From: Wyeomyia smithii | Lineage: Eukaryota; Arthropoda; Insecta; Diptera; Culicidae | Direction: 5' to 3' | DNA: 64,000 bases | NCBI RefSeq assembly: GCF_029784165.1 | Contig: NC_073695.1 | Coordinates: forward strand, 160,509,622-160,573,621 | Shown: positions 1-10,606 of the stretch, piece by piece | How positions within the stretch are numbered: the first letter of the stretch is position 1 | How the letters are laid out: each line of letters begins with the position of its first letter | Notes under the pieces: model-generated | Seen by the model: only the letters and a program-made list of their open reading frames with translations | The model's database searches: none | Told to the model about the DNA's origin: nothing | Position numbers and translations under genes: made by a program

Positions 1-797
1 CAACCTACACCGAAAATGTTTCGGACTCAAGAGTGTGTGTCAAGGTGTACATTTTTGCAACGCATAGAACGTTTTAGGCAACTAAATTGTCTATCTAAAA
101 TACTTCATTTGAAAAAATCTGAGATCACCGATCTTTTCTAAAAGCATTTTTTGTTTTTAAAATTATATTTTTTTTCAGAGTAGAGATCTTTAACTCATTT
201 TTTATATTTTTGAAGGAAAGTTCAGATAATTTTTACTAAGATATATTGTTTCATAAGAAAAAAGTTCAAATACAGTTAGGTTTTCTTACGCGGGGGATAC
301 ATGCCTCGTGAAAAAACCATGTTAATTCAGAAATCTGCTTGAAAAACCGCTTTAAGTCAAAAATTCGCGTAAAAAACCACGTTAATTTAAATCTGCTTAA
401 ATAACCTTTTAGAGAAAATCCGCGTGAAAATAAGCTGACCTTTTTAAATGTTAATCCAGATAAATTTTCAAACGCAAGTTTGCAAAGTTGCTTGGTTTAA
501 TAAGACCTACACACCCACAATGTTCGATTGAATTCTGCTAGAGTGCTGCAAGCTCAAAGAAAATTAGTACCCAACAGGGAAAAAACCGCCAAAATCAACA
601 CCCATACTTAATAAATTCATACCTCGATGATTCCTTGGCGAATTTTCAATCTTTGGCTACAAATGAACCCGAAATGAATTCTGATTTATTGACAACATAT
701 AAACTTAAGTGAAACAGAATGTCAGAAAAAGTTCTACGCGTTGCAAAAATGTACACTTTGGCACACACTCCGGAAATCCGAAACATTTTCAGTGACC
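1..797. repeat. Non-autonomous element with ~65-bp terminal inverted repeats
   Basis: Bases 1-70 and 728-797 are inverted copies of each other; both contain TGTACATTTTTGCAACGC or its complement, followed outward by AAATGTTTCGGA. The interior is AT-rich and non-coding. Around 300-440 it holds a degenerate tandem repeat of about 30 bp (variants of 'aaaaaccacgttaa' alternating with 'aaatctgctt'). No transposase is inside, so a MITE-like element is the simplest reading. The left end may lie just outside the window, so no target duplication can be checked. Confidence 0.6.
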
Positions 798-1027
798 CTT
801 GGTCACGTCCAGTTCTCAAATAATACTAGGAAACTAGGACAGTTTTTCTAGTAAAATGAAACCTGTTTTGTCAGAATTGATTCATTTTTCGTGAAGTTTT
901 GGCCATTTAAAAATTGACAGAATTTTGCCTGATTCAATTGTTTCCCTTATTATACAACCTTCGAAACGAACTCCGGCTTGAAACTACTCCGTAGAAAGGG
1001 TATGCCGGTTCTGGCATCTACAACATC

Positions 1028-1990
1028 TTGACACTATTGGCCAACGATCAGAGCATCGAAAGAAAGCCCGGTTCCGGACGGCAAACGACCCTGAGCGACA
1101 AGAAGCTTCAAAGGATGCTGAAGAGGAAGACCGAGAGGAAAAGTCGCTGCGTGCACTTGGCCGAGAGGTTGGTGCATGCTCTAAAACAGTGTGGAGAACA
1201 TGGACATACATGCAGGAAGCGGCATTCCCGTCCACTGGTCTCGGAGCTGCAGGCAATGACGCAGCAACAGCAGTTGAATAAGATGGTCAAGTCAATTTTC
1301 CCGGTGAATCGCGACGCGGCAGTGGTATTGGACGACTAGACCTATCTCACCATGGATGGCAACGACTAGCAGGGCTCTTCGTGTTTTACCTCCCCCACGA
1401 AGGAAGTGAGCACCGAGGTAAAGTTTATTTCACAGACCAAGCTCCCCAGCGGGTTTGGCTGACAATCAGTGAGAAAGGTATTTCAAAGTTGCTCTTCTTT
1501 CGCTCCGGGCTGGCCGTGAATGAGGAAATTTATAGTACGAAGTGCCTGGCAGAAGTTGCGTCGTTCATCAAGAAATACCATAAGCGCGAAGACACGGTGT
1601 TCTGGCCAGATTTGACGTCGGCCAACTACTCGAAGCGATCGTTGGAGGAGATGGCGTGGCTGAATATCGATGTGGTACCGAAGTCGGCGAATCCGCCCAA
1701 TGTCCCCCATCTCCCTTGTAGGAGCCTATGACCACTGCTACCATTAGCTAGATATATTGTCCCCCATCTGCTTCCCATCGAGTATTTCTGGACAAACTTG
1801 AAGCGCAAGATCTATTCCAACAATTTTGTCGCGAAAACGGAGGAGGCATTAATAAAAAAAAACGAAGAAAGAGCTTAAAAACACGGCTACACGCATGTTT
1901 TCGTCCGCCATGGCGAATGTTCCGGTTAACTGCCGGAAGGCTGCACGCAAGGACGTAATATTTTTTTGTGAGGAAGCTAACATGATTAAC
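1028..1990 (+). pseudogene. Tc1/mariner-family transposase, degenerate
   Basis: The reading frame from 1028 to 1339 encodes the N-terminal DNA-binding part of a mariner-type transposase (basic, with SGRQTTLSDKKLQ and PLVSELQAMTQQQ segments) and ends at VLDD. The catalytic part continues in other frames: LTMDGND with the first catalytic Asp near 1354, then FWPDLTSANY with the second Asp near 1610, then VPKSANPPNVP and PIEYFWTNLK (about 1680-1810). This order, and the FWPDL and NPPNVP blocks, are diagnostic of insect mariner-like elements. At least three frameshifts or stops break it (after 1339, within the Asp1 block, and at 1729). No terminal repeats could be paired with it. It is a dead copy. 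Confidence 0.8.
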
Positions 1991-2012
1991 TTCCACGGGA
2001 AATTTATCCAAC

Positions 2013-2093
2013 TCAGTTATCTGTCTTAGTTTTTTTTTCATCACCATCTGAAATAGTTTTTTTCCATCACCATCTGAAAAAAAAAAAATTTAC
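2013..2093. repeat. Short direct duplication
   Basis: The string CATCACCATCTGAAA preceded by a T-run occurs twice in tandem (about 2039 and 2065). It looks like a slippage-type duplication and carries nothing else recognisable. Confidence 0.6.
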
Positions 2094-2111
2094 CGCAAAC
2101 GTTAGCTGTCA

Positions 2112-2172
2112 AATTATCGATACTTATCGATAATATCGATAAAAGCCCCGGAATTATCGATTGTTATCGATG
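2112..2172. promoter_or_regulatory. Cluster of TATCGATA (DRE-type) motifs
   Basis: Three perfect TATCGATA octamers (2115-2122, 2125-2132, 2134-2141) plus TATCGATT and TATCGATG lie within about 55 bp. TATCGATA is the binding site of the insect factor DREF and overlaps BEAF-type boundary motifs. No gene starts nearby on either strand, and the cluster sits between two dead transposons, so it may be part of a repeat rather than a working element. Confidence 0.35.
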
Positions 2173-2205
2173 TCGGTTTTGGGCGATATTTCCCATCACT
2201 AGATA

Positions 2206-2836
2206 CGAAGATATTGATCATATAGTCTTCGTGTGCCCTAAGTACCACAGAGCAAGGACCAAGCTTATTGATTCTCTCCGGAAACAGAAAGTGACGTTTA
2301 CAATGCAAGTACGGGATGCGCTTGCTAGCCGCAACCCCACGCTTTTACTACCTATTTATGACTTTTTAAGAGATATCAAGTATCGAATTTGATTATCTCC
2401 TTGCTTTTTCTTTTTATTTTTCCAACACAACCTCCATCAAAACCTTTACACTAATTTTGTTCTTTTTCTTCTTTCTTTTATTGATCTTTTTAGAAACACA
2501 TGAATCAACGCTTCTTTCTGAGCGACATGATCTACCGAACATAGATATTAGTTTTGATTTCCAAGAGATAAGAAACCATCACACCTCAACGAATAGTATT
2601 AGGAATTGATATTTACTCATATAGAGAAGAACTTTAATGTTATTGTTAGCCGTAGGTTTGAATGACATGTATTTTTAAATTGTATTTTTAAAAGAGAAAA
2701 GATGAGAGGGTTTTTATGCCTGTTTGAGGAGGAGCAGTCGGGTTACAGGCTCTACTCAAACTGGCTTTTCCCTACTCCAAAAGATATTCGGCCCCGTTAT
2801 GCTTTGCGATTGGGCCTAAATAAATATTAGAGTTTA
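2206..2836 (+). mobile_element. 3' end of an I-type LINE, 5'-truncated
   Basis: Frame 2206-2392 reads YEDIDHIVFVCPKYHRAR...VRDALASRNP... and stops; this is the C-terminal end of the same class of ORF2 that ends copy B at 11455 (CACGEGYHDIEHVVWSC...VRDVLASRD). It is followed by about 440 bp of 3' untranslated sequence that contains AATAAATAT and ends in an A-run (2836-2843). This is the usual outcome of incomplete reverse transcription of a LINE. The element is related to, but clearly diverged from, copies A and B. Confidence 0.75.
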
Positions 2837-2843
2837 AAAAAAA

Positions 2844-3151
2844 CCGTCGCCTTTCAAACAAAGAACAGGATGGTCATTCGACACTCGCGCATCAAAGAGA
2901 TGCACACTGTCATTTGTTTGGCGATGTTATTTTGGCCTATTTCTGTCTACTTCGTTCTTTTTATGTTAAAAAAAATTATTACGAATAATTTCCAAAATAT
3001 CCGCACTCGACGCGCATATAATTCTCATGCCTTGAAAAAATGTCAAAATACGTTTAAGGTAAAAAACGTCGTGGTAGCGGTACTTGTTTAACATGTCTCG
3101 CCAAACATGTGAAAAGGGCCCATGTGCCATATGTAAACAAACCAAATTTTC
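2844..3151. other. No gene recognised
   Basis: AT-rich sequence without a supported gene. Bases 3090-3135 form an inverted counterpart of 20305-20345 (CTCGCCAAACATGTGAAAAG and CCATATGTAAACAA), which marks a repeat shared with the inner part of foldback A. Confidence 0.5.
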
Positions 3152-4413
3152 TCGTTTTGCCTTTCTCCTAGAAAGGTATAGCAATCACTTGCAAAACCGA
3201 AAGTATAAAAGTGTTCCAAAGGGCCGAATGGCATATATCACACGTCTCAGCTCGACGAGCTGAGCATTTTCTGTATGTGTGTGTGTATGTGCAGATTTTT
3301 ATTCTCACTCACTATTCTCAGAGATGGCTGGACCGATTTTCATGAAATTAATTGCAAATGAAAGGTCTGGTTGCCCCATACGACTCTATTAAATTTCATT
3401 GTGATCAGATTTTTAGTTTAGAGGTTATGTATCAAAATGTAAAAATCATGAAACATCATTATCTCGAAAACTACACAACCGATTTGAACAAAATTAATTT
3501 CAAATGAACGGGCTACCTTAAAAACCCTTAACTTTTGAATTTTATAAAGATTGAACTTGTGGTTTAAAAGTTATGAAAAAAACGTGTTCTGAAGACTGTT
3601 TAATCTCACTCATGTTTCTCAAAGATGGCTGGACCGATTTCCATAAAATCAGTGTCAAATGGAAGGTCTAGTTGCCCCATAAGACCCTATTGATTTGTTT
3701 TGCAATCGGACTATTACTTTGCCTGTTATGTTTAAAAATGTGAAATCCAGCTATGAAAAGTAAAATATTCACAAGACTACTTAAACTCACTCACTTTTCT
3801 CAGAGATGGCTGACCACAAAATAAGTGTCAATTAATAAGTCTAGCTGCCTCATAACACCCTATTGAATTTTACTTTAATCGAACTGTAACTTCGTCTGTA
3901 ATGTACCGAAATGTGAAAATCACGAAACTTCATAATCTCAGGAACTACACAACCTATTTGATCAATATTATTATTGAATGAGCGGGTTAGTTAAGGGTTA
4001 ACTGATTGAACACGTGGTTTCAAAGTTTGACTGCCCTGTACGTTCCCGTTTCATTTGATTATAATCGAACTTAAGCAACCGTTATGTATTAAATTGTTGA
4101 TAAAACAACGTAAGTCTATTATCTTAAAGATTACATGACTTATTTGATCATAACTAGTGTCATACGAACGAGTCATCTCTCAAACTTACAAAGAATAAAC
4201 TTCATAACAATTTGATATGTGGCTCAAAAGTTATGGAAAGAAAAGAAATTCAAAGACTATTTAAAACTACACCTGCTTTGATCGATATATGTGCCCTCAA
4301 CATAATTTAAATGTGGTGTCGTACTATTTGAACGTTTCAAATTCGTTGATTCCTTGCGATGCGTTTCAAGTCTGCAAATGAACGATGAATCGGCCATAGG
4401 ATATGATCAAAGT
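3152..4413 (+). repeat. Foldback A, left arm, outer part
   Basis: Begins with TTTGCCTTTCTCCTAGAAAG and runs through a (GT)n-like stretch and several degenerate internal repeats built on CTCAGAGATGGCTG, ending at GATATGATCAAAGTCAA. The same sequence occurs inverted at 24235-25458 and, in both orientations, in foldback B (34367-35700 and 53642-54505). The arm is cut at 4413 by the Jockey/CR1-type LINE and resumes at 19047 with AACAAATCGTTTGAAAT; the uninterrupted order is preserved at 35640-35680. It has no coding capacity. Confidence 0.8.
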
Positions 4414-4427
4414 CAAGTTCTGAGTAC

Positions 4428-5400
4428 ATGCCGAGAATGATGCCCATCGAAAACAGCATTGGCTATCCAAGTGTGTCAGATGAAATAATTATGGCCGGCC
4501 AGCCTTCAAATGATCTTCCAAACAGTGGATGGCGTTTCCTTGGCTCGAGAAAAGTTTGGAAACAGGACTGGACAGCGTACGATACAAAATTACACTGTAT
4601 TATGCAGCAGCAAACACAAGCTGACAAAGCAAGAAAACGGAGGGCCAGAAGACTAAATCATTATAAGCGAAATAATTACAACAGAAACAACAACTCTAGG
4701 CATAACCATAACCAACAACAACAACGGTAATAACAATAACCCTGTCAATAACAATAGAAATAACTACAACAGCAATTACTACAATAACAACAACGGTAAT
4801 AACAAAAACCCTGTCAATAACAATAGAAATAACTACAACAGCAATTACTACAATAATAATAACAATTCCAACAACAATCGCAACAATAAGAACTACTTCA
4901 ACAATAACAACAACAATCAGAACCAGAATCGCAACCTCAACTTTAACAGAAATCTCAATAACAACCATCAAAGTACCAATCGAAACTACTACAACTTCAA
5001 CACCAATAGTAACCGTAGATATACCAACCCCAACCGTCACGTCAACAACAGGTTTTGGAATAATAACAATAGCCCCAACTATAACATGGTCAACAGGCAA
5101 CAAAATAACGTCACCAACTCCTACAATGATCAACAACACACCAACTCTAATCGTTTTCATGCAAATCAACTGTTACCACCTGACAGAGTGCTTCTTGCAG
5201 CAGCGAAAAACCGATTCTTCAGACCTCAAGCTAACTTCAATCCTACGATTCAATTTCAAAGAGACGAAACTCTAAACCCATACCCGGCGAACGACGCGTT
5301 TACACTTTCTCAACCCCAGATGATCAGCGATCCTGCACACTTTCCTACTTCACAATGCATTGCGTGCTCATCAAGGCACTCGTGTCTTCAACGCAATTGA
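4428..5400 (+). pseudogene. Host LINE ORF1, Asn-rich
   Basis: The frame opens at an ATG at 4428 and encodes a basic protein through GWRFLGSRKVWKQDW and a KARKRRARRLNHY segment, then enters an AAC-rich tract. A stop at 4728 is bypassed by a frameshift within that tract; the other frame then encodes about 120 residues dominated by Asn with interspersed Arg, Tyr and Gly, followed by a less biased tail (NRFHANQLLPPDRVLLAAAKN) that ends at 5398. I see no zinc knuckle. By position it is ORF1 of the host LINE (expected RNA-binding role, inferred). The AAC tract has probably expanded by slippage. Confidence 0.55.
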
Positions 5401-5407
5401 CGCACTC

Positions 5408-5421
5408 ATCAGAGGACCGTT
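5408..5421. repeat. Target-site duplication of LINE copy A, left
   Basis: ATCAGAGGACCGTT here is repeated exactly at 10607-10620, flanking copy A. Confidence 0.9.
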
Positions 5422-5730
5422 TTTTTCCTCATATATCATTTATTTGACACGGCACAAATACAATTTAATGTTTAACGGCGCCAATTATATCTGGTGACTT
5501 AAAAACTAAAAGCAAATTTTTTATCCTCGCTGCCGACTACGAGCTAAAATTAAGTCTAACTCAAAACTAGCATGAATTTTTCAATCAGTGTTTTGATGTT
5601 GAATTGTCGTCTGGTGCTCTTCATATGGCCGATGTCATGAGCTGGGGCAGGGGCTTGTATTCTCGGGTCCTGGAGGTATTGTGCGGGGTCTAGTTGCTGG
5701 TTATGGTTCGTTGTTGTTGTTCGCTAGTGT
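5422..5730 (-). other. 3' untranslated region of LINE copy A
   Basis: Non-coding 3' region shared with copy B 10940-11454. It contains two diverged direct repeats of about 120 bp in copy B (around 'gctgagccacgatgtcatgag' and 'gctgagccaagatatcactg'); copy A keeps an abbreviated form. Confidence 0.6.
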
Positions 5731-8700
5731 TCAAGTGGCCATATGGTATGTGCCGCTGAGCCAAGATATCACTGAAGGCCTCGGGTGGCGAATTCGAGTG
5801 GGGTGCAGTTGCTGATTCCAAAATCTGTGCTTAAGGTTCAAACGTGTTCTTGTCGTTTTGTTGGGTGTAGACGGAGGGTATTTCCCCAGGAAATACGGAG
5901 AGTGCTTAACGTCTTTCATCGATCGGAGAGCCTCAATGGAACTGAGACTGTGCGTAAAGATGAAATAATGGTCCGTGGACATTTTTTCGATAATCCCTAG
6001 GGTGTACTGAATTGCAGCTAATTCTGCGACGTAAACAGAAGCAGGATTATCGAGCTTATGGGAGACGGTTAAATTGTTATTGAAGATACCGAAGCCAGTG
6101 GATCCATCCAGCAGTGATCCGTCAGTGTAGAACATATTGTTGTAGTTGATATTTCGATATTTATTGGAAAAAATTTTGGGGATCTGCTGCACGCGTAAAT
6201 GATCCGGGATTCCACGAGTTTCTTCTATCATGGATGTATAAAAAAACACAGTAGAATTAGAAGTATTTGATAAGTCGACACGATTTCGAATATTCGAAGA
6301 AGGGTTGATATTTTGGGACATGTGATTGAAATACAATGTCATAAAACGGGTTTGAGAATTAAGTTCGATTAACCTTTCAAAATTTTCAATCACGGGACGG
6401 TTCAAGACCTCACATTTGATAAGAATGCGAGAAGACAGGCTCCAGAAGCGGTTTTTCAATGGTAGTACTCCAGCTTAGACCTCCAAACTCATCGTATGGG
6501 TCGACTGCATGCAACCTAAGGCGATACGCAAACAACGATATTGTATTCGCTCCAGTTTGATCAAATGTGTGTTTGCTGCGGAGCGGAAGCAGAAACACCC
6601 GTATTCAATAACAGACAATATCGTTGTTTGGTAAAGTCTTATAAGGTCTCCTGGATGGGCTCCCCACCATTGTCCGGTTATTGTACGAAGAAAATTCACT
6701 CTTTGTTGACATTTTTTCATCAGATACCTCACGTGACAACCACAGGTGCCTTTAGAGTCGAACCAGACACCAAGATATTTGTGTACCAAAACCTGAGAAA
6801 TCGTTTTACCCATTAATTGTGTTTGAAGCTGAGCAGGTTCATGCTTCCTAGAAAAAACTACTATCTCAGTCTTCTCCGGAGAGAATTCGAGACCTAGCTG
6901 TAAAGCCCAAGCAGACAAATTGTCCAATGGTCCTTGCAAATCCGCAGCTTTGGCTCCTGTAACAGATATTACACTGTCGTTTGCAAGTTGTCTTATCGTG
7001 CATGAATTTGCCAGACATTTGTCAATGTCATTTACATAAAAATTGTAAAGAAGGGGGCTTAAACATGAGCCCTGGGGAAGACCCATGTAGCTAATTCGAA
7101 AAGTTGCCAAATCGCCATGCGTAAAATGCATATGCTTTTCGGACAACAAATTGTGCAAAAAATTGTTCAAAATTGGAGAAAATCCTTGTCGGTGAAGTTT
7201 GCCCGAAAGAATGTCAATAGAAACGGAATCAAAAGCCCCCTTAATGTCCAAGAACGCAGACGCCATTTGTTCTTTGCGAGCATACGCCAGCTGAATATCT
7301 GTTGAAAGCAACGCAAGACAATCATTCGTCCCTTTGGCACGGCGGAAGCCAAATTGAGTATCTGATAGTAGACCATTTGATTCGACCCAGTGGTCTAAAC
7401 GACGGAGTATCATTTTTTCCATCAATTTCCGGATACAGGATAGCATTGCAATCGGCCTATAAGAGTTGTGATCAGAAGCTGGTTTCCCTGGTTTTTGGAT
7501 GGCGATCACCTTCACTTGCCTCCAATCCTGCGGTACAATGTTTTGCTCCAGGAAATTATTGAACAAGTTCAACAAGCGCCTCTTGGCATTGCCGGGTAAA
7601 TTCTTCAACAAGTTGAATTTGATTCTATCTAACCCAGGCGCGTTATTGTTACAGGACAGGAGGGCAACTGAAAATTCTGCCATCGTAAAAGGTGATTCTA
7701 TCGCGTCGTGGCCCGGAGACGCATCGCGAACAATATTTTGCTCAGGAACAGAGTCCGGACATACTTTCCTGGCAAAATCAAATATCCACCGACTTGAAGA
7801 CTCCTCGCTTTCGTTGACCGTTACGCGATTCCGCATTCTTCGGGCTGTGTTCCAAAGAGTGCTCATCGATGTCTCCCTCGAAGTCTCGTTCACGAACCGA
7901 CGCCAATACCCGCGTTTCTTTGCTTTAGCCAAGCTTTTAAGCTTGGTATCAAGCTCCGAATACCGTATATAGTCGCCAGGTATACCTCCCTTCTGGAAGG
8001 CCAAAAACGCGTCGGATCTTTGCGTGTAGACATCGGAGCACTCTTTGTCCCACCACGGAGTTGGAGGCCGTTCTTTGATCGTTACGCCGGGATATTTCTT
8101 CGTTTGGGCTTGCAACGCGGCATCGAGAATCAAGAACGCGAGGAGGTTGTATTCTTCAAGTGGTGGATGATGTTGAATCGACTCGACCGCTTTTGAAATC
8201 ATTTCCTCGTATAACTTCCAATCGACGTTCCGTGTGAGGTCATATGGAATGTCAATTGGTCGCATGCGAGTTGATCCGTTGGTAATTGAAATAAGAATAG
8301 GCAAATGGTCCATGGATCCAATGGATTACCTTCCATGTGTAATCCAACCGTAGCGACGTCGAACATAAAGAGAGATTGGGCGCGCTGGAGGTTTCGGGAT
8401 ACGTGTCATTTCACCGTTGTTTAAAATAGTCATGTCGAAGTCATCGCAAAGGTTATAGAATAAAGAGGAGCGGTTATCATTGTAAGGGGAACCCCAAGCC
8501 ACACCATGAGAGTTGAAGTCTCCCAAAATCAAACGTGGCGAGGGAAGAAGTTCTATTAAATCAAAGAGCAGCCGTTGCCCAATCTGTGCTCTGGGAGGAA
8601 TATATATTGAGGCAATACAAAGCTCTTTACCTTGTATTGTCATTTGACATGCGACAGCTTCGATGCCTGTAATCGAGGGGAGGTTAATACGATAGAAAGA

Positions 8701-8964
8701 ATAGCACTTTTTGATCCCTAAAAGTACTCCTCCATATGGTGTGTCTCGATCAAGACAAATAATTATAAAATCATGAAAGTTGAGATCAATATTTGAAGTT
8801 AGCCAAGTTTCACAAAGGGAAAATGCATCGCATTTGTTTTTATTTATCAAAACTTTAAACGAATCAATTTTTGGTAAAATACTTCTACGATTCCACTGTG
8901 AGACAGAGATAGAATCCTTCACATAAGCAGATGAATTAGGCATCGAAGGATACGATCGCTGCAA
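5731..8964 (-). pseudogene. ORF2 of LINE copy A (endonuclease / reverse transcriptase / RNase H), broken
   Basis: Starts at the ATG at 8964 and overlaps ORF1b by 29 nt. The first 212 codons encode the APE-type endonuclease (CETWL, IYIPP, LGDFNSHGVAWGS); a frameshift near 8330-8310 separates it from the RT (8313-6475), which has FGFRRAKGTNDC, FLDIKGAFDSV, GLPQGSCLSPLLYNF and the catalytic box in the form QLAND. Copy B has QLTDD there, so copy A has lost one of the two catalytic aspartates. Another frameshift near 6470 leads into the RNase H (FYTDGSLLDGS, AELAAIQYTLG), where the FTDSLSS motif reads FTHSLSS. A deletion then removes the rest of RNase H and the terminal Cys/His motif. It is inactive on several counts. 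Confidence 0.85.
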
Positions 8965-9511
8965 GGAGGGGCCATTGAGCAGTCAACTGCTTCAAAAATG
9001 TTCTAACTGTTGGGAGGAATGCTGTAAGAAAGACTTTTATTGGATCGGGTATATTGAAAGTTTCAAAAATCCAGTCCACAATGTCAGAAAATTTCACCAG
9101 TCCAGCATTTGATTTTTCCACTGGATGAGCAAAAGGAACAACTGGGGTTTTAGATGTTCCAGGGAGTGCTGGGAACTCCTTCTGGGACTTTAAATTTGCA
9201 AGCCCAGGAGGAGTTTGCTTCGGTTTTTCCGCTGCACTTTTAGGTTTGTTTGTACCATTCATTTCATTTTGGGAAATCTTTGGACCTTTTCGAGGAATTT
9301 TAGGAGAGGAAATATTTTTCCTCTTTCTAGGCTCCCCAGGATTGGCATAGGATGTTCCCGCTGGTGAATCGTCAGAATCGGTTTCATCAGAGGACAACAG
9401 ATCGAAGGGGTTCGAAGTTACGGGAGAAGTGGTAACGGTCTTCTTCAGCATGTCAGCGTAGCGCTTTGAACGCTCTTTGAGAGACCGTTTTATTTTATCC
9501 CTGCGCTGCAT
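8936..9511 (-). CDS. ORF1b of LINE copy A
   Basis: A 191-codon frame that begins with ATG immediately after the TAA of ORF1a, in the same frame. The N-terminus is basic (RRDKIKRSLKERSKRYADML), followed by a Ser/Asp/Pro/Lys-rich linker and a C-terminal hydrophobic stretch (FLTAFLPTVRTFLKQL). The expected role is the C-terminal half of a LINE ORF1 (RNA-binding, RNP formation). Copy B shows the same arrangement, so the split predates both insertions. Either the stop is a read-through or reinitiation site, or both copies descend from one source element carrying a nonsense mutation. Confidence 0.6.
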   Translation of the reverse strand: MQRRDKIKRSLKERSKRYADMLKKTVTTSPVTSNPFDLLSSDETDSDDSPAGTSYANPGEPRKRKNISSPKIPRKGPKISQNEMNGTNKPKSAAEKPKQTPPGLANLKSQKEFPALPGTSKTPVVPFAHPVEKSNAGLVKFSDIVDWIFETFNIPDPIKVFLTAFLPTVRTFLKQLTAQWPLLAAIVSFDA

Positions 9512-10303
9512 TTACACCGCACAGGTCGAGAGCTCATGCAGATTTTCCCCGCAGTGAATACACTTTTCAGCGTTAACACTGCAAGAGTCTTCCGCATGAG
9601 ACTCCCCACACTTGCCACAACGTACCTTATTGCAGCAGTAGGCGGCTGTATGGCCTAACTGCTTGCAATTAAGGCAGTTCATGACGCGGGGCACGTAGAG
9701 CCTCACAGGGAGACGAACCCGGTGGATCGAGATGTGGCTTGGTAGTGCAGACCCGGCGAACGTAACTTGGAACGAGTCTGACGGAGTGTAAACTTTTTTG
9801 TCACCGACGAGCGATACCGACCGCAATTGCTTGCAGTTGAGCACCTTCGCATCGGGACATGTGCTGTTCTTGAAGCACCCTTTAGCACTTTTCAATATAC
9901 ACTCCACGGAAAGACTCGAATCGGTCACGACACTGTCGATCTCCACATCTCTAGCGGGTACATAGACACGGTATTCCCGTGTAAAGAGCTCAGAGCAAGC
10001 TATATCGTTGGCCTCTTTAAGGTCATTGACCACGACACGGAGCTTGTTCGGCCTGATTTTAGAAATTTCAGTCACAGCTTTATAGTGTGACGTCAGGTCT
10101 TTCGAAATCTGTAATATATTCAATGATTTCGATTTCCGCCCTGCTTTAGGCCTGAGGTAAACTGCCACTGGAAGCGTCGATCCGTCTGGATACAACCTGA
10201 CACGTGAGGAAGCTGAAGAATTAACAGTAGAAGGAGGGGCAAGAGGGACAGGGTCGGGGGGATTCGAGGATGGAGGTGCGGGAGGTGGGGGATCTACATC
10301 CAT
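9512..10303 (-). CDS. ORF1a of LINE copy A, gag-like with three zinc knuckles
   Basis: An open 263-codon frame. The N-terminal ~35 residues are Pro-rich; a central region (about residues 45-200) includes SKDLTSHYKAVTEI and FTREYRVYVP; the C-terminal 55 residues carry three Cys/His knuckles, CLNCKQLGHTAAYC, CGKCGESHAEDSC and CIHCGENLHELSTC. This is the standard layout of the nucleic-acid-binding ORF1 of I- and R1-type LINEs. The start chosen is the first ATG after the 5' untranslated leader (10304-10606), and it matches the start of copy B at 16444. It is the least damaged coding region of the two I-type copies. Confidence 0.8.
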   Translation of the reverse strand: MDVDPPPPAPPSSNPPDPVPLAPPSTVNSSASSRVRLYPDGSTLPVAVYLRPKAGRKSKSLNILQISKDLTSHYKAVTEISKIRPNKLRVVVNDLKEANDIACSELFTREYRVYVPARDVEIDSVVTDSSLSVECILKSAKGCFKNSTCPDAKVLNCKQLRSVSLVGDKKVYTPSDSFQVTFAGSALPSHISIHRVRLPVRLYVPRVMNCLNCKQLGHTAAYCCNKVRCGKCGESHAEDSCSVNAEKCIHCGENLHELSTCAV

Positions 10304-10606
10304 CGCGCTAAAACTAGCGCGCCGATGGGACAGACAAGAAGCACGTACCTTCCTTTCCTTCTCTTCTTCGTGTTGGATAAACGTCCACAGGAGTACACTG
10401 CACTCACCACCAAATCATTCGACATCAGGCAGCTACAAAGCGACACAGTTACACGAAGGCACTTGACCTTGAATGCGAAACAGCAATCTAAACAAAAGAC
10501 ACCGGGCCCGGTCAAAGAATGCCAGCACTTGTGCACACGTTTTGAATTTTATCGGAGCGAATTCGAAACACAACCGATGCTGATGCGTGTTCGGCACAGA
10601 ATGATG
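10304..10606 (-). other. 5' leader of LINE copy A
   Basis: Non-coding leader shared with copy B 16445-16721. The two copies start at the same place, with GCCGAACACGCATCAG-like sequence near the outer end, which suggests the true 5' end and an internal promoter, as is usual for such LINEs. Confidence 0.6.

Larger units (their letters stand above)
5422..10606 (-). mobile_element. I-type LINE copy A
   Basis: A LINE on the minus strand: 5' end at 10606, ORF1 from 10303, ORF2 from 8964, 3' tail in the T-run at 5422-5427. A perfect 14-bp target duplication flanks it, so it is a complete 5'-to-3' insertion. It sits inside the host LINE. It is about 95 percent similar to copy B by eye, but has lost about 600 bp from the C-terminal part of ORF2 (junction near 5879). 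Confidence 0.9.

Noticed and set aside
4696..5169. A 157-codon minus-strand frame rich in Val and Ile that looks like membrane helices
   Set aside because: It is the complement of the AAC-rich tract of the host LINE ORF1 (AAC reads GTT = Val) and has no independent support.
6541..7972. Several plus-strand frames of 60-157 codons across LINE copy A, repeated in copy B at 12586-14153
   Set aside because: They are antisense shadows of ORF2; they recur in copy B only because the elements are related.
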